Shown here: positions 21,641 to 33,969 of the stretch, piece by piece
How the letters are laid out: each line of letters opens with the position of its first letter
Position numbering within the stretch: the first letter of the stretch is position 1
Source of the DNA: Rhabdophis nuchalis
Lineage: Eukaryota; Chordata; Lepidosauria; Squamata; Natricidae
Length of the DNA: 64,000 bases
Direction: 5' to 3'
Assembly (NCBI GenBank): GCA_039707465.1
Contig: CM077646.1
Span: forward strand, 79,074,715 to 79,138,714
Translations under genes and position numbers: made by a program
Notes under the pieces: generated by a model
Database searches by the model: none
Told to the model about the DNA's origin: nothing
Seen by the model: only the letters and a program-made list of their open reading frames with translations

Positions 21641-23350
21641 GTCAGTCATTTTCTGCTAACTCAAGAATGGTTGGAGAGCCTCCATCACTGCAATGTGTGG
21701 TAGTGTACCTTGCAAGTTATATTAACATTCACAAATTCCGGTTCTTTTTTGGGGAAAAACTAATTGAAAAAGACATGCACATTCCCAGTTATGGAGTAAC
21801 CAAAAATGAAGGAAACATTTCTTATTATTACTAAGCCTTGCTACACTATTTTTTAAAGTCAAACAGTAATTTTGGCTTGAATATGAGATCAAGAAATTGG
21901 CTGATTCCAAAATGAGTAAAATTACTTAATTTTTGGAGAGACTATTGCTTCACTGTCAAAGAACTAGCAAAATCTTATCAAAATAATTAAACTTATTTTA
22001 AAATAGTTTTAATGGGGAAAGGGATTGGTTAGGGGCTTTCTGCTCCATTGAACATAGGCAATATTTTAAGGATGTGACATCTGTTGCCAAGTTTGGAGTC
22101 AGATCTACTTTGAAGAAGCCAGCAGAGAGAAATGAGAAATGTCAGCCCATATTTCTTGTTTTATGCAGCGTTATGCGAAAGTCATTTCTTCAGTAAAAAG
22201 CAAAAGTGTTAAATTGTCAATATCTGATGCTTAATATTGAAAAAATACTATAAGTTTGAATTATTTCTTACAATTTCTGGCTTTCAAAACAAGACACAAA
22301 ATAGCAGTACCATCACTATTAAATTTTATAACTGGATATTTCTCTCCACTTAATGTATCTCAAGTTAAAATATTTGCTGTTTTCCCCACAAGTTTCTTCC
22401 TGTAGTTTATTTGTGAATAAATCTGTACAACTCTAAAAGGTTTAATGTTATTGCAGTATATATTTCATATATGTGTGCTCCTTTCCGGTATTTATAAGAC
22501 TTAACAAATATTGGTTTATTTTTCTTGTTTTTCCTAATGGACTTGATCTTTACCATCCAAGAGAAAGAGGAAACACAAACATCAAAATAAAGTAATATTC
22601 TAAAGTACTTTTTGCAAACTCTCACTCAATAACAATCATTCATGCAAACTAAAATACTGTTTTTTATTAAATTTAAACCACTCTTGTGCTGGCAGTTCAC
22701 ATACTGAATCTATTAGCAGTACTAATTTCTGTCTCCTTCTATTGACTATAATTTTCAAGATTGTAATAACAAGGCTTCTACTGCACTGTACATAAAATGT
22801 CTATGTTCAAACTTCAGTCATGACCTCATGTGGAAGTAGCTAGAAAAATAAACATACCTGAAGTATAATGGTGATAAGGAGGGCAAAGGGTCCTTGATCT
22901 CCACCTCCCTGTTGTTCCAAGCTGACCTTTTAATCTCGTACATTTCTTCAATTGATTTTGGTTGTTTAAAAGACTATTATCACATTCTTCTTCAAAGCAC
23001 CCTACTCTACACCCATCCATTCATTATTTGTAGGCTAATACAATGTGTAGGCAGTTTTGATGTATGCTCTATCACTGCTTTGTGCAACAGTTATAGTTTT
23101 CAAAACACATAAATTACATGAAGTGTGTTTGAGGTGGTTGTTAACACCTATAAAGCCCTTTTAAGACAGAGGCCCAGGTTGTTTGAGAGACTATGTCTCC
23201 AATTTTCTCTGCTTGTCCTTTGAAATCCAACAGAATGGACATGCTTCATGTTCCTTCCACAAAACGTTGCCCAAGGAGCATGCCTTATCTGGGCCACTTC
23301 CTGCCTTAAGGAACATTAGCCGTCTTCAAAGATATTGCTGACTATTCTGC
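21641..23350. other. Intergenic, no gene seen
   Basis: AT-rich, unique-looking; only short chance frames. Confidence 0.55.
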
Positions 23351-23526
23351 CCTTCTGCAGGGCTCTATTGGCATCTTCCAGGATCTGATGGTACTACTCC
23401 ACTGAGCCTTGTTAATTATTTCAAGAGTTGACTGTAACTAGTTTATGCATAATCTTTTACCTCATATCCACTCCTGTGCACAGTAATGATAAGGACGGCA
23501 GCTTCAGGTATTGGTTCTAAATCCAA
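23351..23526. repeat. 176-bp segment, copy B of a near-identical pair
   Basis: Same orientation as 16747-16920, 6.6 kb away; about 97-98% identical by eye, with sharp edges on both sides and unrelated flanks. Confidence 0.8.
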
Positions 23527-23971
23527 TTGTTCTTGTAGTTGGTCTATCTCAAGTTATGAAAACAGTTTCCTCTTTGTTGAAGTGTTTGTTAGGTAGCTAG
23601 CAAACTATTTCTTAGTTAGTGGATGCAGATCTTTTGCCTACAATTCCATTATATGTTTCATGTATCACATATATGATATATAAATATATATGATATCATA
23701 TATCAGATCAACTATTGTATTAGCATTCCACCAATTCCAGATTCTCTTGTCTCATCCATGTATGGTTTGATTTCCCAAACATCTGCCATGGACCTTGTTA
23801 ATCAAGACAGTGTCTAAACTGGTATGACTGTCTTTAGTTTGTGCCATTCTAATATCCACTATATGCAAGTGAAGTATTGGGGTGTCTACTATGTAAGATA
23901 GGTACCAACTGGAATTCTTGGTGTCCCATATCAAAGGGCAGTGCTCTGACATTATGTTATCCAGATGCTGT

Positions 23972-24042
<71 letters not shown>

Positions 24043-24929
24043 GGAGACAGAGAGACAGAGAGACCCTCTATCTCCACACAGAATTCTTAAATTGAGCAGA
24101 AGAGGGTTTTGCAGCTCATCATCATCATCACAACAGTCCTATTGTTTAAAGCCATTCTGCATGAACTAAATCAGAATCACTTTTCTGCTCCTATATCAGC
24201 CTATTCATTCTGAGGATGCTGTGATAAGGATAATCTCAAGTGTTGTGTGTATATGCAAAATAATTGCTATATGAAAATTCCTCTTGTCACGTTTGGGGTT
24301 ATTCCATGTGATTTCTATAATATTTATGGAAAACTCACAACAATACTTTTGAGATTGTGCCAATTTACATCTGTGTTAGTGTTTAGTGCTCAACTAACAA
24401 GTAAAATATGAATTTATACAAAGAATGTCACGTTCCATCACCTTCTCTAAAATCTTCCCCTTCCTCCATTCTTTCACAAATCATATCCCTCTAGACAAGA
24501 AAATTATTAAGACACAGAGCAGTAATAGCTTTGATAATAGCTTGTATCTGGGAAGGCTGCCTACCTTTTCACCCCCATTAGATTAACCAATGTACCCCTA
24601 CATTTTCTAATCTCTGCTCATGTTAAAATTTTATGTTTGATGATGACAAATGCATTGGTGTAATTATCTTCTCTCCAGAATAGCTTAACGTTTAGTCTTG
24701 ACGAATCATTAGTCTTTTAGAAAAGCTAGATTTCAAAAGTAAGAAAAATAATTTCTATCAGCTTGAATAAAGTCTTACATTATTAAATGTCTAAACAGCA
24801 GGTAAAGTCATTTCAATATTTGAATAAAAGCAATCCATTCTAATTCTGCATGCAAACTATGGTCTGGTGCATCCATAGAGCTCTTTAATAGTAAACTATC
24901 ATTTTTAACCATTTTTTAAAAACCTAAAC
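23527..24929. other. Intergenic with (TG)n(GA)n microsatellite at 23969-24062
   Basis: A compound run of TG (about 23969-23996), GA (23996-24030) and GACA/GACAGA units to about 24062. An AT-rich palindromic run TATATGATATATAAATATAT lies near 23672. No gene seen. Confidence 0.8.
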
Positions 24930-25080
24930 GTGCTTTTTCAAGAGGCAACTAAACTTTCTTTGTTTTTCCTTGTAGATGTTTCGATTCTCATGCAAGAACT
25001 GAAAAAGCTTCTCAGATGAGAAGTGAAACATCTTCAAGGAAAAATGAAGTCCAATTGCCTCTTGAAAAAGCACCTTTGAC
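24930..25080. mobile_element. Foldback (palindromic) element, copy 2
   Basis: Left arm GTGCTTTTTCAAGAGGCAAC, right arm ATTGCCTCTTGAAAAAGCAC; the inner part TTTCGATTCTCATG is answered by GATGAGAAGTGAAACATC. The element is about 150 bp and folds almost end to end. It is related to the interrupted element at 15605-16228 (shared TTCTCAT/ATGAGAAG centre and CAATTGGACTT-like arm). Confidence 0.7.
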
Positions 25081-25574
25081 CCACCTTTGGACATTTGTGA
25101 AACATCTTTCTGATTTTGCCTTCAAATATGCATCAGAAACCCATCCTTTAATACAAATTGGTAGTAACCGCAATATTTATTTAAGAGAGTCAATGGAACA
25201 AGCTTAATCCAAGGAACTGAAAGTAGTAAAAAAAAATCTGGAAAGTAGTAAAAATAGCTGAACAGCAGAAAATTCTATTTATTTGAGGAGGAAGGATTTA
25301 TTCATGTTATTAGAATCATTTTAGAAAGCTAATCAGAAGTATTCTTTTTTTAACAGAGAAAAGTTTCCAGCATTATTAGCCAAAATTTGCAAACTTGGGC
25401 TGAATTCACTTGTATGTTTCAACCTGTGACTCATTTATATTTAGAAGAGAAAGCCTTGCTTACTGAGGAAGTGCAAAATAAATACACTTTAAGTACTTTG
25501 GACTTATTCTCTTACATAGATTTCATGCTTGCAATTGTGATTTAGCCATACATCTCAGTCTTACATAAATATGT

Positions 25575-25660
25575 AGGAAGTATACCTTGCTGCCGTTGTA
25601 ACTTTGAACAGTCACTAAATGAACTGTTGTAAGTCAAGGACTATCTATGTGTTGGGCCTA
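25575..25660. repeat. Fragment of a dispersed MITE-like repeat (right end)
   Basis: TTGTAACTTTGAACAGTCAC followed by ATGAACTGTTGTAAGTCAAG reads as the terminal part of the dispersed repeat also present at 32680-32995 (blocks such as GTTAAGTGAAT and GTCATAAATATGAGTCAG). Classification as a mariner/Tigger-like MITE is from recognition only. Confidence 0.45.
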
Positions 25661-25825
25661 ACTTACATAATTGAACTGTGACTGGGAATTAGGGAAATTG
25701 AAATTCAACAAACACATTCACACGCACAAATCTCTCTCTTTCTCTCATCTACCTCCACATATATATGATTTAAGAAAGATGATTTAAGAGGTAGTTCTAA
25801 GTTTTCTCTGAACTTACCTCTCTGT

Positions 25826-25880
25826 TATAATAATAATAATCTTTATTGTCATTGTAAAAATTACAAAAATAACTGAATAT
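25826..25880 (-). repeat. (AAT)n-tailed retroelement 3' end fragment
   Basis: TAATAATAATCTTTATTGTC followed by ATTGTAAAAATTACAA; the same tail as at 2975-3050. Confidence 0.5.
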
Positions 25881-25935
25881 ATACATTATATGTTATATTA
25901 TTAACATTAATGTATAATATTATATAATAAATTAT

Positions 25936-26200
25936 AAATGAAAAGGCAGTTTGGTACAGTAGTTAAGATGCTGACTTTGAAACCAGGAGACTGTGAATTC
26001 TAGATCCCCCTTACACATGAAATCACCTGCTGAGTGATTTGAGACCAGTCACTCTCTTTTAGTCCAACCTGCCTCAAAGGGTTGTTGTGGGGAAAATAGG
26101 AGGAAGAATTGGATATGTTTACCACTTTGAGTTACTTATAAAATAATAGACATGGGATAAATTGTAATAAATACATAACTAACCATTCAAAAAGCAAACT
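25936..26200 (+). mobile_element. tRNA-derived SINE, full-length-like
   Basis: Head AAGGCAGTTTGGTACAGTAG (tRNA-like A-box region), GAAACCAGGAGACTGTGAAT with B-box-like TGTGAATTCTAG, middle GGGTTGTTGTGGGGAAAATA, and 3' end TTTGAGTTACTTATAAAATA. Related copies: plus strand 5360-5565 and minus strand 54107-54275. An RNA polymerase III transcribed retroposon; no coding role. Confidence 0.72.
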
Positions 26201-26339
26201 AAAAAAGAAAGAAAATATGAATATATGTTACTGCACTAAATGCATAAAATATTGAGTAAAACATACTTTCATTGAAACAAATAATTATGATTATTCACAC
26301 AGACAGACAGATGCTTAGACTGGGTTTGCAAGATCGAAT

Positions 26340-27360
26340 CTGGCTCAGTCTTCTGAGCTTTCAGACTCATGGTGAAGCCCATGGATTTGGAGACTGGATT
26401 TGGGTGTTATATCCACCTATCGAGGCCTTCCCAAGGACCTGGGGTAAGCAAATGGTTAATCTTTGATGATGTTGAAGCACCATCGCAGGATGTAAACAGT
26501 TGTAAGAAAAGTTGCCTTTTGCTATTGACTGATGTTGATTTTGTCAATGCAGATGGCATTCAAGTAGTGTTGCATTTTTTTTGGGATTGCACTCAGGATG
26601 CCTATTATTATTGCTATCTATACAGTGGTACCTCGGTTCACGAACTTAATTCGTGAACTGACTCTGTTCGCGATCCGAATTGGTCATGAAGCGAGGCACA
26701 ATTTCCCATAGGGTTCAATGTAAATCCGGTTAATCCGTTCCGACCTTGTTTTTTGGTCGTGATTCTTGAACTGACTCTGTTCGCGAACAGAATTGGTCGT
26801 GAACAGAGGCACAGTTTCCCATAGGGTTCAATGTAAATCCGGTTAATCCGTTCTGACCTTGTTTTTAAAATGTCCGCGGCTCCGGTTCGTGAAGCGAGGC
26901 GGGGTTTGGGAATCCGAGCATTTTTACGAACTTTTCTGTTCGTGATGCGAGGGCGGAGTTCGTGAAGCGAGGCGGAGTTCGTGAAGCGAGGCGGAGTTCG
27001 TGAAGCGGAGCGTATTTTTACGAACTTTTCCGTTTGTGAACCGAAACGGTGTTCGTGAACCGGGGCACATTTTTTGGGAAATTTTTGGTCGTAATCCGAA
27101 TTGGTCGTGAACATTGGTCGAGGCGTTCGTGAACCGAGGTACCACTGTACTTTCTTTTGCTACAATCAGTCTGCAGTGCTTCTATTGGCGGGCTTTTGTA
27201 TTTTGTTATCTTTTTCCGTTCTTTCTTTCTACTCTGCTCTCTCCAAGCATTGTCCACTATCCAGACTTCTTTGTCTTTCTTATTGACAATTGTTAAATTT
27301 GGGGTGTTATATGTCCAGTATATTTCTGTTTGAATTCTAAAGGCTTAGAGCACTTTAGCT
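26340..27360 (-). mobile_element. LINE fragment (possibly R4/Dong-like), interrupted by a MITE
   Basis: The segments 26340-26620 and 27150-27360 flank the MITE at 26623-27147. The left part shares TTCCCAAGGACCTGGGGTAA, GGTTAATCTTTGATGATG and AGGATGTAA blocks with 39085-39500, where a short minus-strand frame looks like a LINE reverse-transcriptase segment. It is heavily decayed and the clade is uncertain. Confidence 0.4.
26623..27147. mobile_element. Tigger/mariner-like MITE with internal minisatellite
   Basis: Ends CAGTGGTACCTCGGTTCACG and CGTGAACCGAGGTACCACTG form a 20-bp inverted repeat flanked by TA (26621-26622 and 27148-27149), the TA target duplication of Tc1/mariner elements. The interior is a mosaic. 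A block with CCCATAGGGTTCAATGTAAA and CCGGTTAATCCGTTC occurs twice (about 26706 and 26818), and GTTCGTGAAGCGAGGCGGA is repeated about three times in tandem (26957-27010). The 158-residue minus-strand frame is a by-product of these repeats. Confidence 0.85.
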
Positions 27361-28245
27361 TCTTTGTTTTGTGTTACTTTTCTATTTTATGGTCCCACTC
27401 GTTCTTTTTTGCGATTATTATACAGTAAATGTAGCATCAGGCCTTCACTGGTTTTAATTATGTGGAAGCCAAAACAATCAACTGCAGAATTATTGACAAA
27501 GGAAGCTAGACATATATTTATTCATGAGGATATTAATATTTAAACTCTCTCTTCGCATCTAGGTCTACAACTTCAAACTCATTCACTTGGAACTGTGTCC
27601 TATTCCCTGCATTTTTATTTTAATAAACTCTTGGATATTTATTTTATTACCAAGGTGCTTAGATTCAAGCCCAATGGCATGCGGCAGCACCTCTGGAAAT
27701 GTTAGTATGGCGTCATAGGAATGCTGCAGTAATAAAAATACTTTAATAACTGAATTTTAGAATGTGTCAGACTGAGAGAGCTGTGCCTTTTTCTCTTCTG
27801 GGATTTCAGATATTTAAAGTGTTGTCAGATGTAATGAATGAATAAAACACGCAGCATATAATGTAATTCACATTTACACATTAAATAGAACATTTAAACT
27901 AAATTTCTGAACAACCCTTTTTTGTGGTCATGTCATATGCAGGAAGTTGGTATTGTTTACATTGGGGAAGGGGGAATCCTAATCCCATAGTTCTACAAGG
28001 TATGGTCTTGGGCTAGGATTCTAGGAGAATTCAATTGTTTTACTATATCTTGTGTGAAAAAGTACTATGTCTCCTGAATTTCCCAGTAAATAGTCTCACT
28101 GGATGATCCTAAATTGTAAAATTATATGGAACACCTTCACTCCCACACAATCAGTGCTTTCTTCATGTTCATGTACCATCTGTTTTACTGCTAATATTTA
28201 AGTATTGCAACTTTTACTCCGGTTGCTTGTTATGCCTTCAGTTAT
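27361..28245. other. Intergenic, no gene seen
   Basis: AT-rich, unique-looking; no features supported. Confidence 0.55.
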
Positions 28246-28259
28246 CCCTTCCTGTATTA

Positions 28260-28601
28260 AAGGTAAAAGTTCCCGTCGCACATAAGTGCTAGTTGTTCCC
28301 GACTCTAGGTGTTCATCTCCGTTTTAAATCCAAAGAGCCAGCACTGTCCGGAGATGTCTCTGTGGTTATGTGGCCGCCATGACTAAATGCTGAAGGCACA
28401 CGGAATGCTGTTACCTTCCCACCAAAGGCGATTCCTATTTTTCTACTTGCATTTTTACATATTTTTGACCTGCTAGGTTGGCAGAAGTTGGGACAGGTAA
28501 CAGGAGCTTACTCTATTATGCGGCACTAGGTATTCAAACTGCCAAACTGTCGACCTTTCTGATCGACAAGCTCAGTATCTTAGCCACTGAGCCACCATGT
28601 C
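28260..28601 (-). mobile_element. tRNA-derived SINE (342 bp) with target duplication
   Basis: On the minus strand it begins GGGACATGGTGGCTCAGTGG, a tRNA-like A box, followed by a B-box-like GTTTGAATACCTAGTGCC, then the body. The other end is the 3' end (minus-strand GGAACTTTTACCTTT). Flanked by a 14-bp duplication with one mismatch, CCCTTCCTGTATTA (28246-28259) and CCCTTTCTGTATTA (28602-28615). It differs in sequence from the other two SINE types here. Confidence 0.82.
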
Positions 28602-28615
28602 CCCTTTCTGTATTA

Positions 28616-31267
28616 TTTTATTATTCCTTTCTGTATTATCTGTATTATCCCCTTTCTGTATTATTTTAGCTCAATTTAGCTCAATGGTTATTTACAGTTA
28701 TGGGAAGCAGTGTCATTGGGGCTTGTCATCAAACCAATGCACAGGACTACAAAAAGACATAATTGTAAAGGTAAAAAATATTTAGAACTGATCAATTAGA
28801 TTTGCCGTGACCATGAAATGGTCATCACTTTAAAGCAATAGATTGGAATGCATTTTTATTGTTGTTGTTGTTTTGTGGAAGGCCCTATTAGTTAAAGTTA
28901 GCAAGTCTTGTTTATTATAACTCTTTTATTGTACTTCTGCTTAAAAGGCTATTAGTGTTAAATTTTTGTGATATCTGAGCACAACAACAACAAAATGTTG
29001 GAAGTTTGTTTTTTGTGGCAGATGGCATAACATTAGGGGCTCAAATTAACTGCCGACGTTGCAGCTAGGTGTAGCTACAGAAGAAGAAGAAAGCCCAATC
29101 CTGGCATTTGTATACAAAACCTGAAAAAAAATTATCTTTTTCAAATAGAAAACAATATTTACCAGGTTGGAAAAGTTCCCACTTCTTCTCCCCTTTCAAA
29201 GCACATGAATGTTTGCATTCCTAGGGTTGTGTCATGCGGGATTCATTGGTTCCTGCCAGAGACTGGATTCCCTTCTCTCTCCTATGCTCCCCCTGCATGA
29301 TCCTCCAATCTGCTCTGGATGAATGAACAGTCCTTTGGAACAGATTTTGATATGCTGGGCTGCATATACAGAAAAAACAAAAGGGAGGAGGGAGTCCTGC
29401 TGTGGGAGCTAAACTCTATTTGCGTTCCATTTGATGTGTAAACTAATTATAATTCTACAACATTCTTAGATTCTAGAACAAATTTTTTCTGAGAGAATCA
29501 TCCTGTGACTCCTCAATCATACCGCCAACTGATCTGGAAAGAAAAGTTACTGAATCAAATTTATAGTCTTCTGGGATGTATCAAAAATGGCTTTTATAAG
29601 GCTAAGTAAGAATCAAAAAGTAATTGTGTCCTGAGATTGAATGTGATCTTGAGAGAGCCACTCAAATTCTTTTTTCTGGTAGTCCCCCCCCCCCAAAAAA
29701 AACCTGGAGTTAAAAGGCCTGTGAAATGGAAGTTGTCATGATAAGTCATAAATTAATTGTATGTTTTTTTAGATAATAGCTCTGGAAAGAAATACAGAAT
29801 TTACATAAATACATACATAAATACAGCATGCTTTTACTTTTATTAATCTACCTTGAAAATAGATACTGATTAAAAAAAAGTTTCAAAGATATTTTATGAT
29901 TTTGGAATACTTCTAAACAAAGATAAATCTTACCAGTTACTTTCTGTCAAAAGGAGGAACTTTAATAATTAGGTAAATGGATTGGAAAAAGGATATGAAG
30001 ATATTTTGTGCAAAAGTGTTTCCACAGTCCAAAAGGAAAATCTTACCTGCTTTTTTCAAATAAATCTACTAAGGAAATGTTTTGGCATCCGTGATGGAAA
30101 AACAATTGACTCCAAATGCTCATGTGTGATCTATTGGTAAGGGCTCTCCTCAATTTTTCTGGCTAATGAGATCATTTGAGATTGCAAAAATTCATGGCAG
30201 ACATTCTTACAAAATGGCTACAGAGAATATTACTCATCCACGAAGTGGCTATCGTGGTGTGAATAAATCAGCCGAATGCTATCAACCCCTTCTCTTTAGG
30301 ACTAATAATACTGGCTTTTGTTTTTAAGAAGGCTGATAAACGTCAAAAATGAGACTGGAAAGCAGCTAAAATTGCTTTTTGCTTTCTAAGGAAGCTTTTG
30401 GATACTTTTCAAAAATGTAAAACATTCATTTGGATAAGGAAACTGGCAGGCATTAAGGAAAGTACCTACAGACAAGGGCAGGTACAATTTAATGACATTA
30501 CATGTGTGATCTCTAGGGACATGCACAGCATTCAAGGGAAGAGCTCTGAACATACAAGGCTGCAGACACAGCACCAAAATGTTAAGGTTTTTGAGTTGCC
30601 ATGTTTGGGGACCCCTGATCTAGCAGTTTATCTAGGAAGTTTCTATGCATTTTTTGCATGCATCTCCCAACCAATCTGTGTTTCTAATACTAATCACCTG
30701 CTTACAAAAGCTCTCTGTGTCTTGCAGAAGTATCTTCCATATAAGATTATATTGGTCTACCATTCAAGGATTGGTTCTTCTATATTGTCAAAATGATATC
30801 CTTCTTTTCTAAGCCTTCCTTTTTCTTGGAAGCAAGGAAATTATTGCCCTTAGATTGAGAAGAATGTTTCATGTTCTATCATATTATCTGGCTGTCTAGG
30901 CATGTCCAGTACCTTCATTTTATAGAAATGGACATGTGAGAATAAGGAGCTATTATATCGTGCACAATAATGGATACAAGAATACCTTGGAGTTCTTATT
31001 GGCAATGATATATTGACAGTTTTACTTTTCTCCTATATGCTTGATCTTAATTCTGCTCTATGATCATAATATTTTTTTCTCATTGCCAATGTAAAAATAG
31101 TCCTTATTTTATATTTTTAATAAAAAGTTTGCAGTCCTGGCTTTCTTATCCAATTTATTGGATTCTTAAGTTTCTTGAGATGAGTGATCATGGTGCTGTT
31201 TCCCTGGTCTCCATTTGCCATTCTATTTGTTAAGCATCACGTCTAAAAGTCCTGTTGGTTGCTTTAG
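28616..31267. other. Intergenic, no gene seen
   Basis: AT-rich. A tandem echo of the SINE target (TTTCTGTATTAT) continues to about 28670. The rest is unique-looking, with a 132-residue chance frame at 30398-30796 that shows no recognisable domain. Confidence 0.55.
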
Positions 31268-32414
31268 AAAAAAAACAGAATAACAGAATAACAGAATTGG
31301 AAGTGACCTTGGATGTCTTTTAGTCCAATACCCTGCTCAGGCAGGAAACCCTAAACCACTTTGGACAAATAGTTGTCCAATCTCTTCTTTAAAACGTCCA
31401 GTGTTGGGGCATTCACAACTTCTGGAGGCAAGTTGTTCCACTGATTAATTGTTCTGTCAGGAAATTTCTCCTTAGTTTTAGGTTGCTTCTCCCCTTGATT
31501 AGTTTCTACCCATTGCTTTTTGTCCTATCCTCAGGTACTTTGGAGAATAGCTTGACTCCCCCTTCTTTGTGGCAACCCCTGAGATATTGGAACACTGCTA
31601 TCATGTCTCCCATAGTCCTTCTTTTCATTAAACTAGACCAGAGATGGCTAAGCTTTTTTGGCTCGTGTGCCAAAAGCGGGGGGAGCGCGGGGGGGTCGTG
31701 CGTGGGCGTGCCACACCCATAATACTATGTGCGTGGCCCCCTGCTTTTGGCACACTTTTTTCACCTTCTCCAGGCTCCAGAGGTTTTCTAGGAGCCTGGG
31801 GAGGGTGAAAACAGCCTCCCCCCACCTCCAAAGGCTTCAGGAGCTTCCCTGAAGCCTCCAGGGAGCAAAAAACAGCCTCAAAAGAAAGCCTAAATCAGCT
31901 GGCCAGCACACATATGCATGCTGGAGCTGACAGGATAATGCCTCACATGCCTTAAGAAATGGTTCCGTGTGCCACCTGTGGCACCCGTGCCATAGGTTCG
32001 CCATCACTGAACCAGACATACCCAGTTCCTGCAACCGTTCTTCATGTTTTAGCCTCCAGTCCCCTAATCATGTTTGTTTCTCTTCTCTGCACTCTTTCTG
32101 GAGTCTCAGCATCTTTTTTACGTTGTGGTGACCAAAACTGGATGGAGTATTTCAAGTGTGGCCTTATCAAGGCATTATACAGTGGTATTAACACTTCACA
32201 TGATCTTGATTCTATCCCTCTGTTTATGCAGCCTAGAACTGTGTTGGCTTTTTTGGCAGCTGCTGCACACTGCTAGCTCATATTTAAATGGTTGTCCACT
32301 AGGATTCCAAGATCCCTTTCACAGTTGCTACTATTGAGCAAGGTACCACCTATACTGTACCTGTGCATTTTGTTTTTCTTGCCTAAATGTAGAACCTTAC
32401 TTTTTTCACAATTG
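31268..32414 (-). mobile_element. CR1-type LINE fragment, split by a hAT insertion
   Basis: The pieces 31268-31638 and 32018-32414 align with the CR1 at 10076-10830 in the same order and orientation. Shared plus-strand blocks include CACAACTTCTGGAGGCAAG-like, GATATTGGAACACTGCTATC and ATTTAAATGGTTGTCCACTA. The 5' truncation is at about 32414, after the FADD-distal region. No intact ORF remains. The insertion at 31639-32009 is a later hAT event. Confidence 0.85.
31639..32009. mobile_element. hAT-type miniature element, copy 3, inside CR1
   Basis: Starts CAGAGATGGCTAAGCTTTTT and ends GGTTCGCCATCACTG. The flanks AACTAGAC (31631-31638) and AACCAGAC (32010-32017) are an 8-bp target duplication with one mismatch. 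The CR1 copy at 10430-10445 reads straight through this site, so it acts as an empty-site control. Interior GC-rich and non-coding. Confidence 0.9.
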
Positions 32415-32679
32415 ACTATAACTATTTGAAAAGTGTTTTGTTTGTGTTTCGGCATATTGCATAATATCTCTTTTAGACATGGCATAGCTTTAGTAATCTC
32501 TTTTCAGTTGACCAGTAACATTGAATATAAATTCAATATATTCTATAGGGTCAATCCTTCCATTTACAGTATACCTTTTCTTGTTCTATTTTCTTCTTCA
32601 TTTGCAAATTAAAATCATTTAGATTAAAGGATCTACCTTCATGGTAAATCATATCAGGAAATAGACTTAACCAAGAAAT

Positions 32680-32995
32680 ATAGCCACAATTTATGACCAC
32701 AATTGAGCAAAAAAATTTTGTTCTTAAGTGAGGCATTTGTTAAGTGAATTTCACCCCAGTTTGCAACCTTTCTTGCCACAGTTGTTAAATGAATAGTTGC
32801 AGTTAAGTTAGTAACAGTTAAGTGAATCTGGCTTCCCTATTGACTTTGCTTCTCAGAAGGTCACAAAAGATGATTACATGACCCCAAGTCATAAATATGA
32901 GTCAGTTGGCAAGTGTATGAATTTTGATCACATGACCATGGGAATGCTGCAAAGATCATAACTGTGAAAAACAGTCATAAGTCATTGTTGCCTTC
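32680..32995. repeat. Dispersed MITE-like repeat, internal part
   Basis: Contains AATTTCACCCCAGTTTGCAA, TTGCCACAGTTGTTAAATGA, GTCATAAATATGAGTCAGTT and TTTTGATCACATGACCATGG. Pieces recur at 25575-25660 and inside the hAT at 42355-42793. I recognise it as a very common squamate interspersed repeat; its superfamily (mariner-like) is an inference. Confidence 0.55.
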
Positions 32996-33969
32996 TGTTT
33001 TCCTATTTTTTTATTCATGCTTGTTATATCCCTCGAGCCTTCATTAATTGCAGCTGCTTCATATGATATCTTACATTGCAATTACTATTCTAAGCATTAT
33101 TTTATTAACATGTAAAGTTAAGGATATTGTGTGATGGTGACACTTTTTCTAGGAACATCATCCATCCACTTTTCTTCACTTGCTTCACAAGTGAAAGTGG
33201 TAGACATTTTTTTCAACAGTGGTTGATATATCTTGGTAGATATACCATTACTCTCTTTGCAAAAAGAAAGCTGGCAGGTTAACATAGGGTTCCTGGTTGC
33301 CTTTTGTCAACTAGGACAAAGTTGTTATGATTTTGTGTTTCCCAGGGAAAGTATGATCAAGCAGGTCATTAAAAATGTATTTCCTTGCCCCTGCTTGCAT
33401 ATCTGCAGTGGTATTGTCTGTTTTATCAAACAACAATTTCCCGTATTATTTCCCTTCACATTCATGTCTACTGCAGAGAAAATTGTGAAAGGAGGGAAGT
33501 GGCTGAGAGACCAAGGACTTTTACAAGAAAAATGTATAAATCTCATTAGTTGGGCACGATGATGGACTTATTTTGCAAGATCGATACTATTTACTTTGGG
33601 AAAAGCAGATCTCGGAAGCTTGTTGTGGATTGCTTCCTGTTTTCTCAAGGTTAAAACCTTTCAAATTCAGTAAGAAATAAGACTGCTAACTAAATGTTTT
33701 GCACTCATATTTTTCTTAGAAAGTGCCATAATAGCTCCATAGATATATAAAGGTCTGTGCTATCAGACTATTACTGATGATATTGATGACTACTGAGGCT
33801 AAATAAACTTTCCTCTTCTCTGATGATAAAGGTATGTAGAATTGTGCTTCTTTTAGGAAACTGTGGAGTTCTTATCCAAAGAACTGACAACTGATTGTAG
33901 CATTTTATGTGCAGTGAATAAATCAGTAAACAAACAAATGCTCCTGATCCTAAGTCACCAAATAGCAAT
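32996..33969. other. Intergenic, no gene seen
   Basis: Short chance frames only (for example 109 residues at 33233-33562 with no domain recognised). Confidence 0.5.

Noticed and set aside
24930..25080. GATGAGAAGTGAAAC in the foldback element as a hammerhead core
   Set aside because: The spacing between GATGA and GAAAC is too short for stem II, and the segment is already explained by the element's own palindrome.
26638..27114. 158-codon minus-strand frame rich in FTN/RFTNS repeats
   Set aside because: It lies wholly inside the TA-flanked MITE and comes from its repeated TTCGTGAA units.
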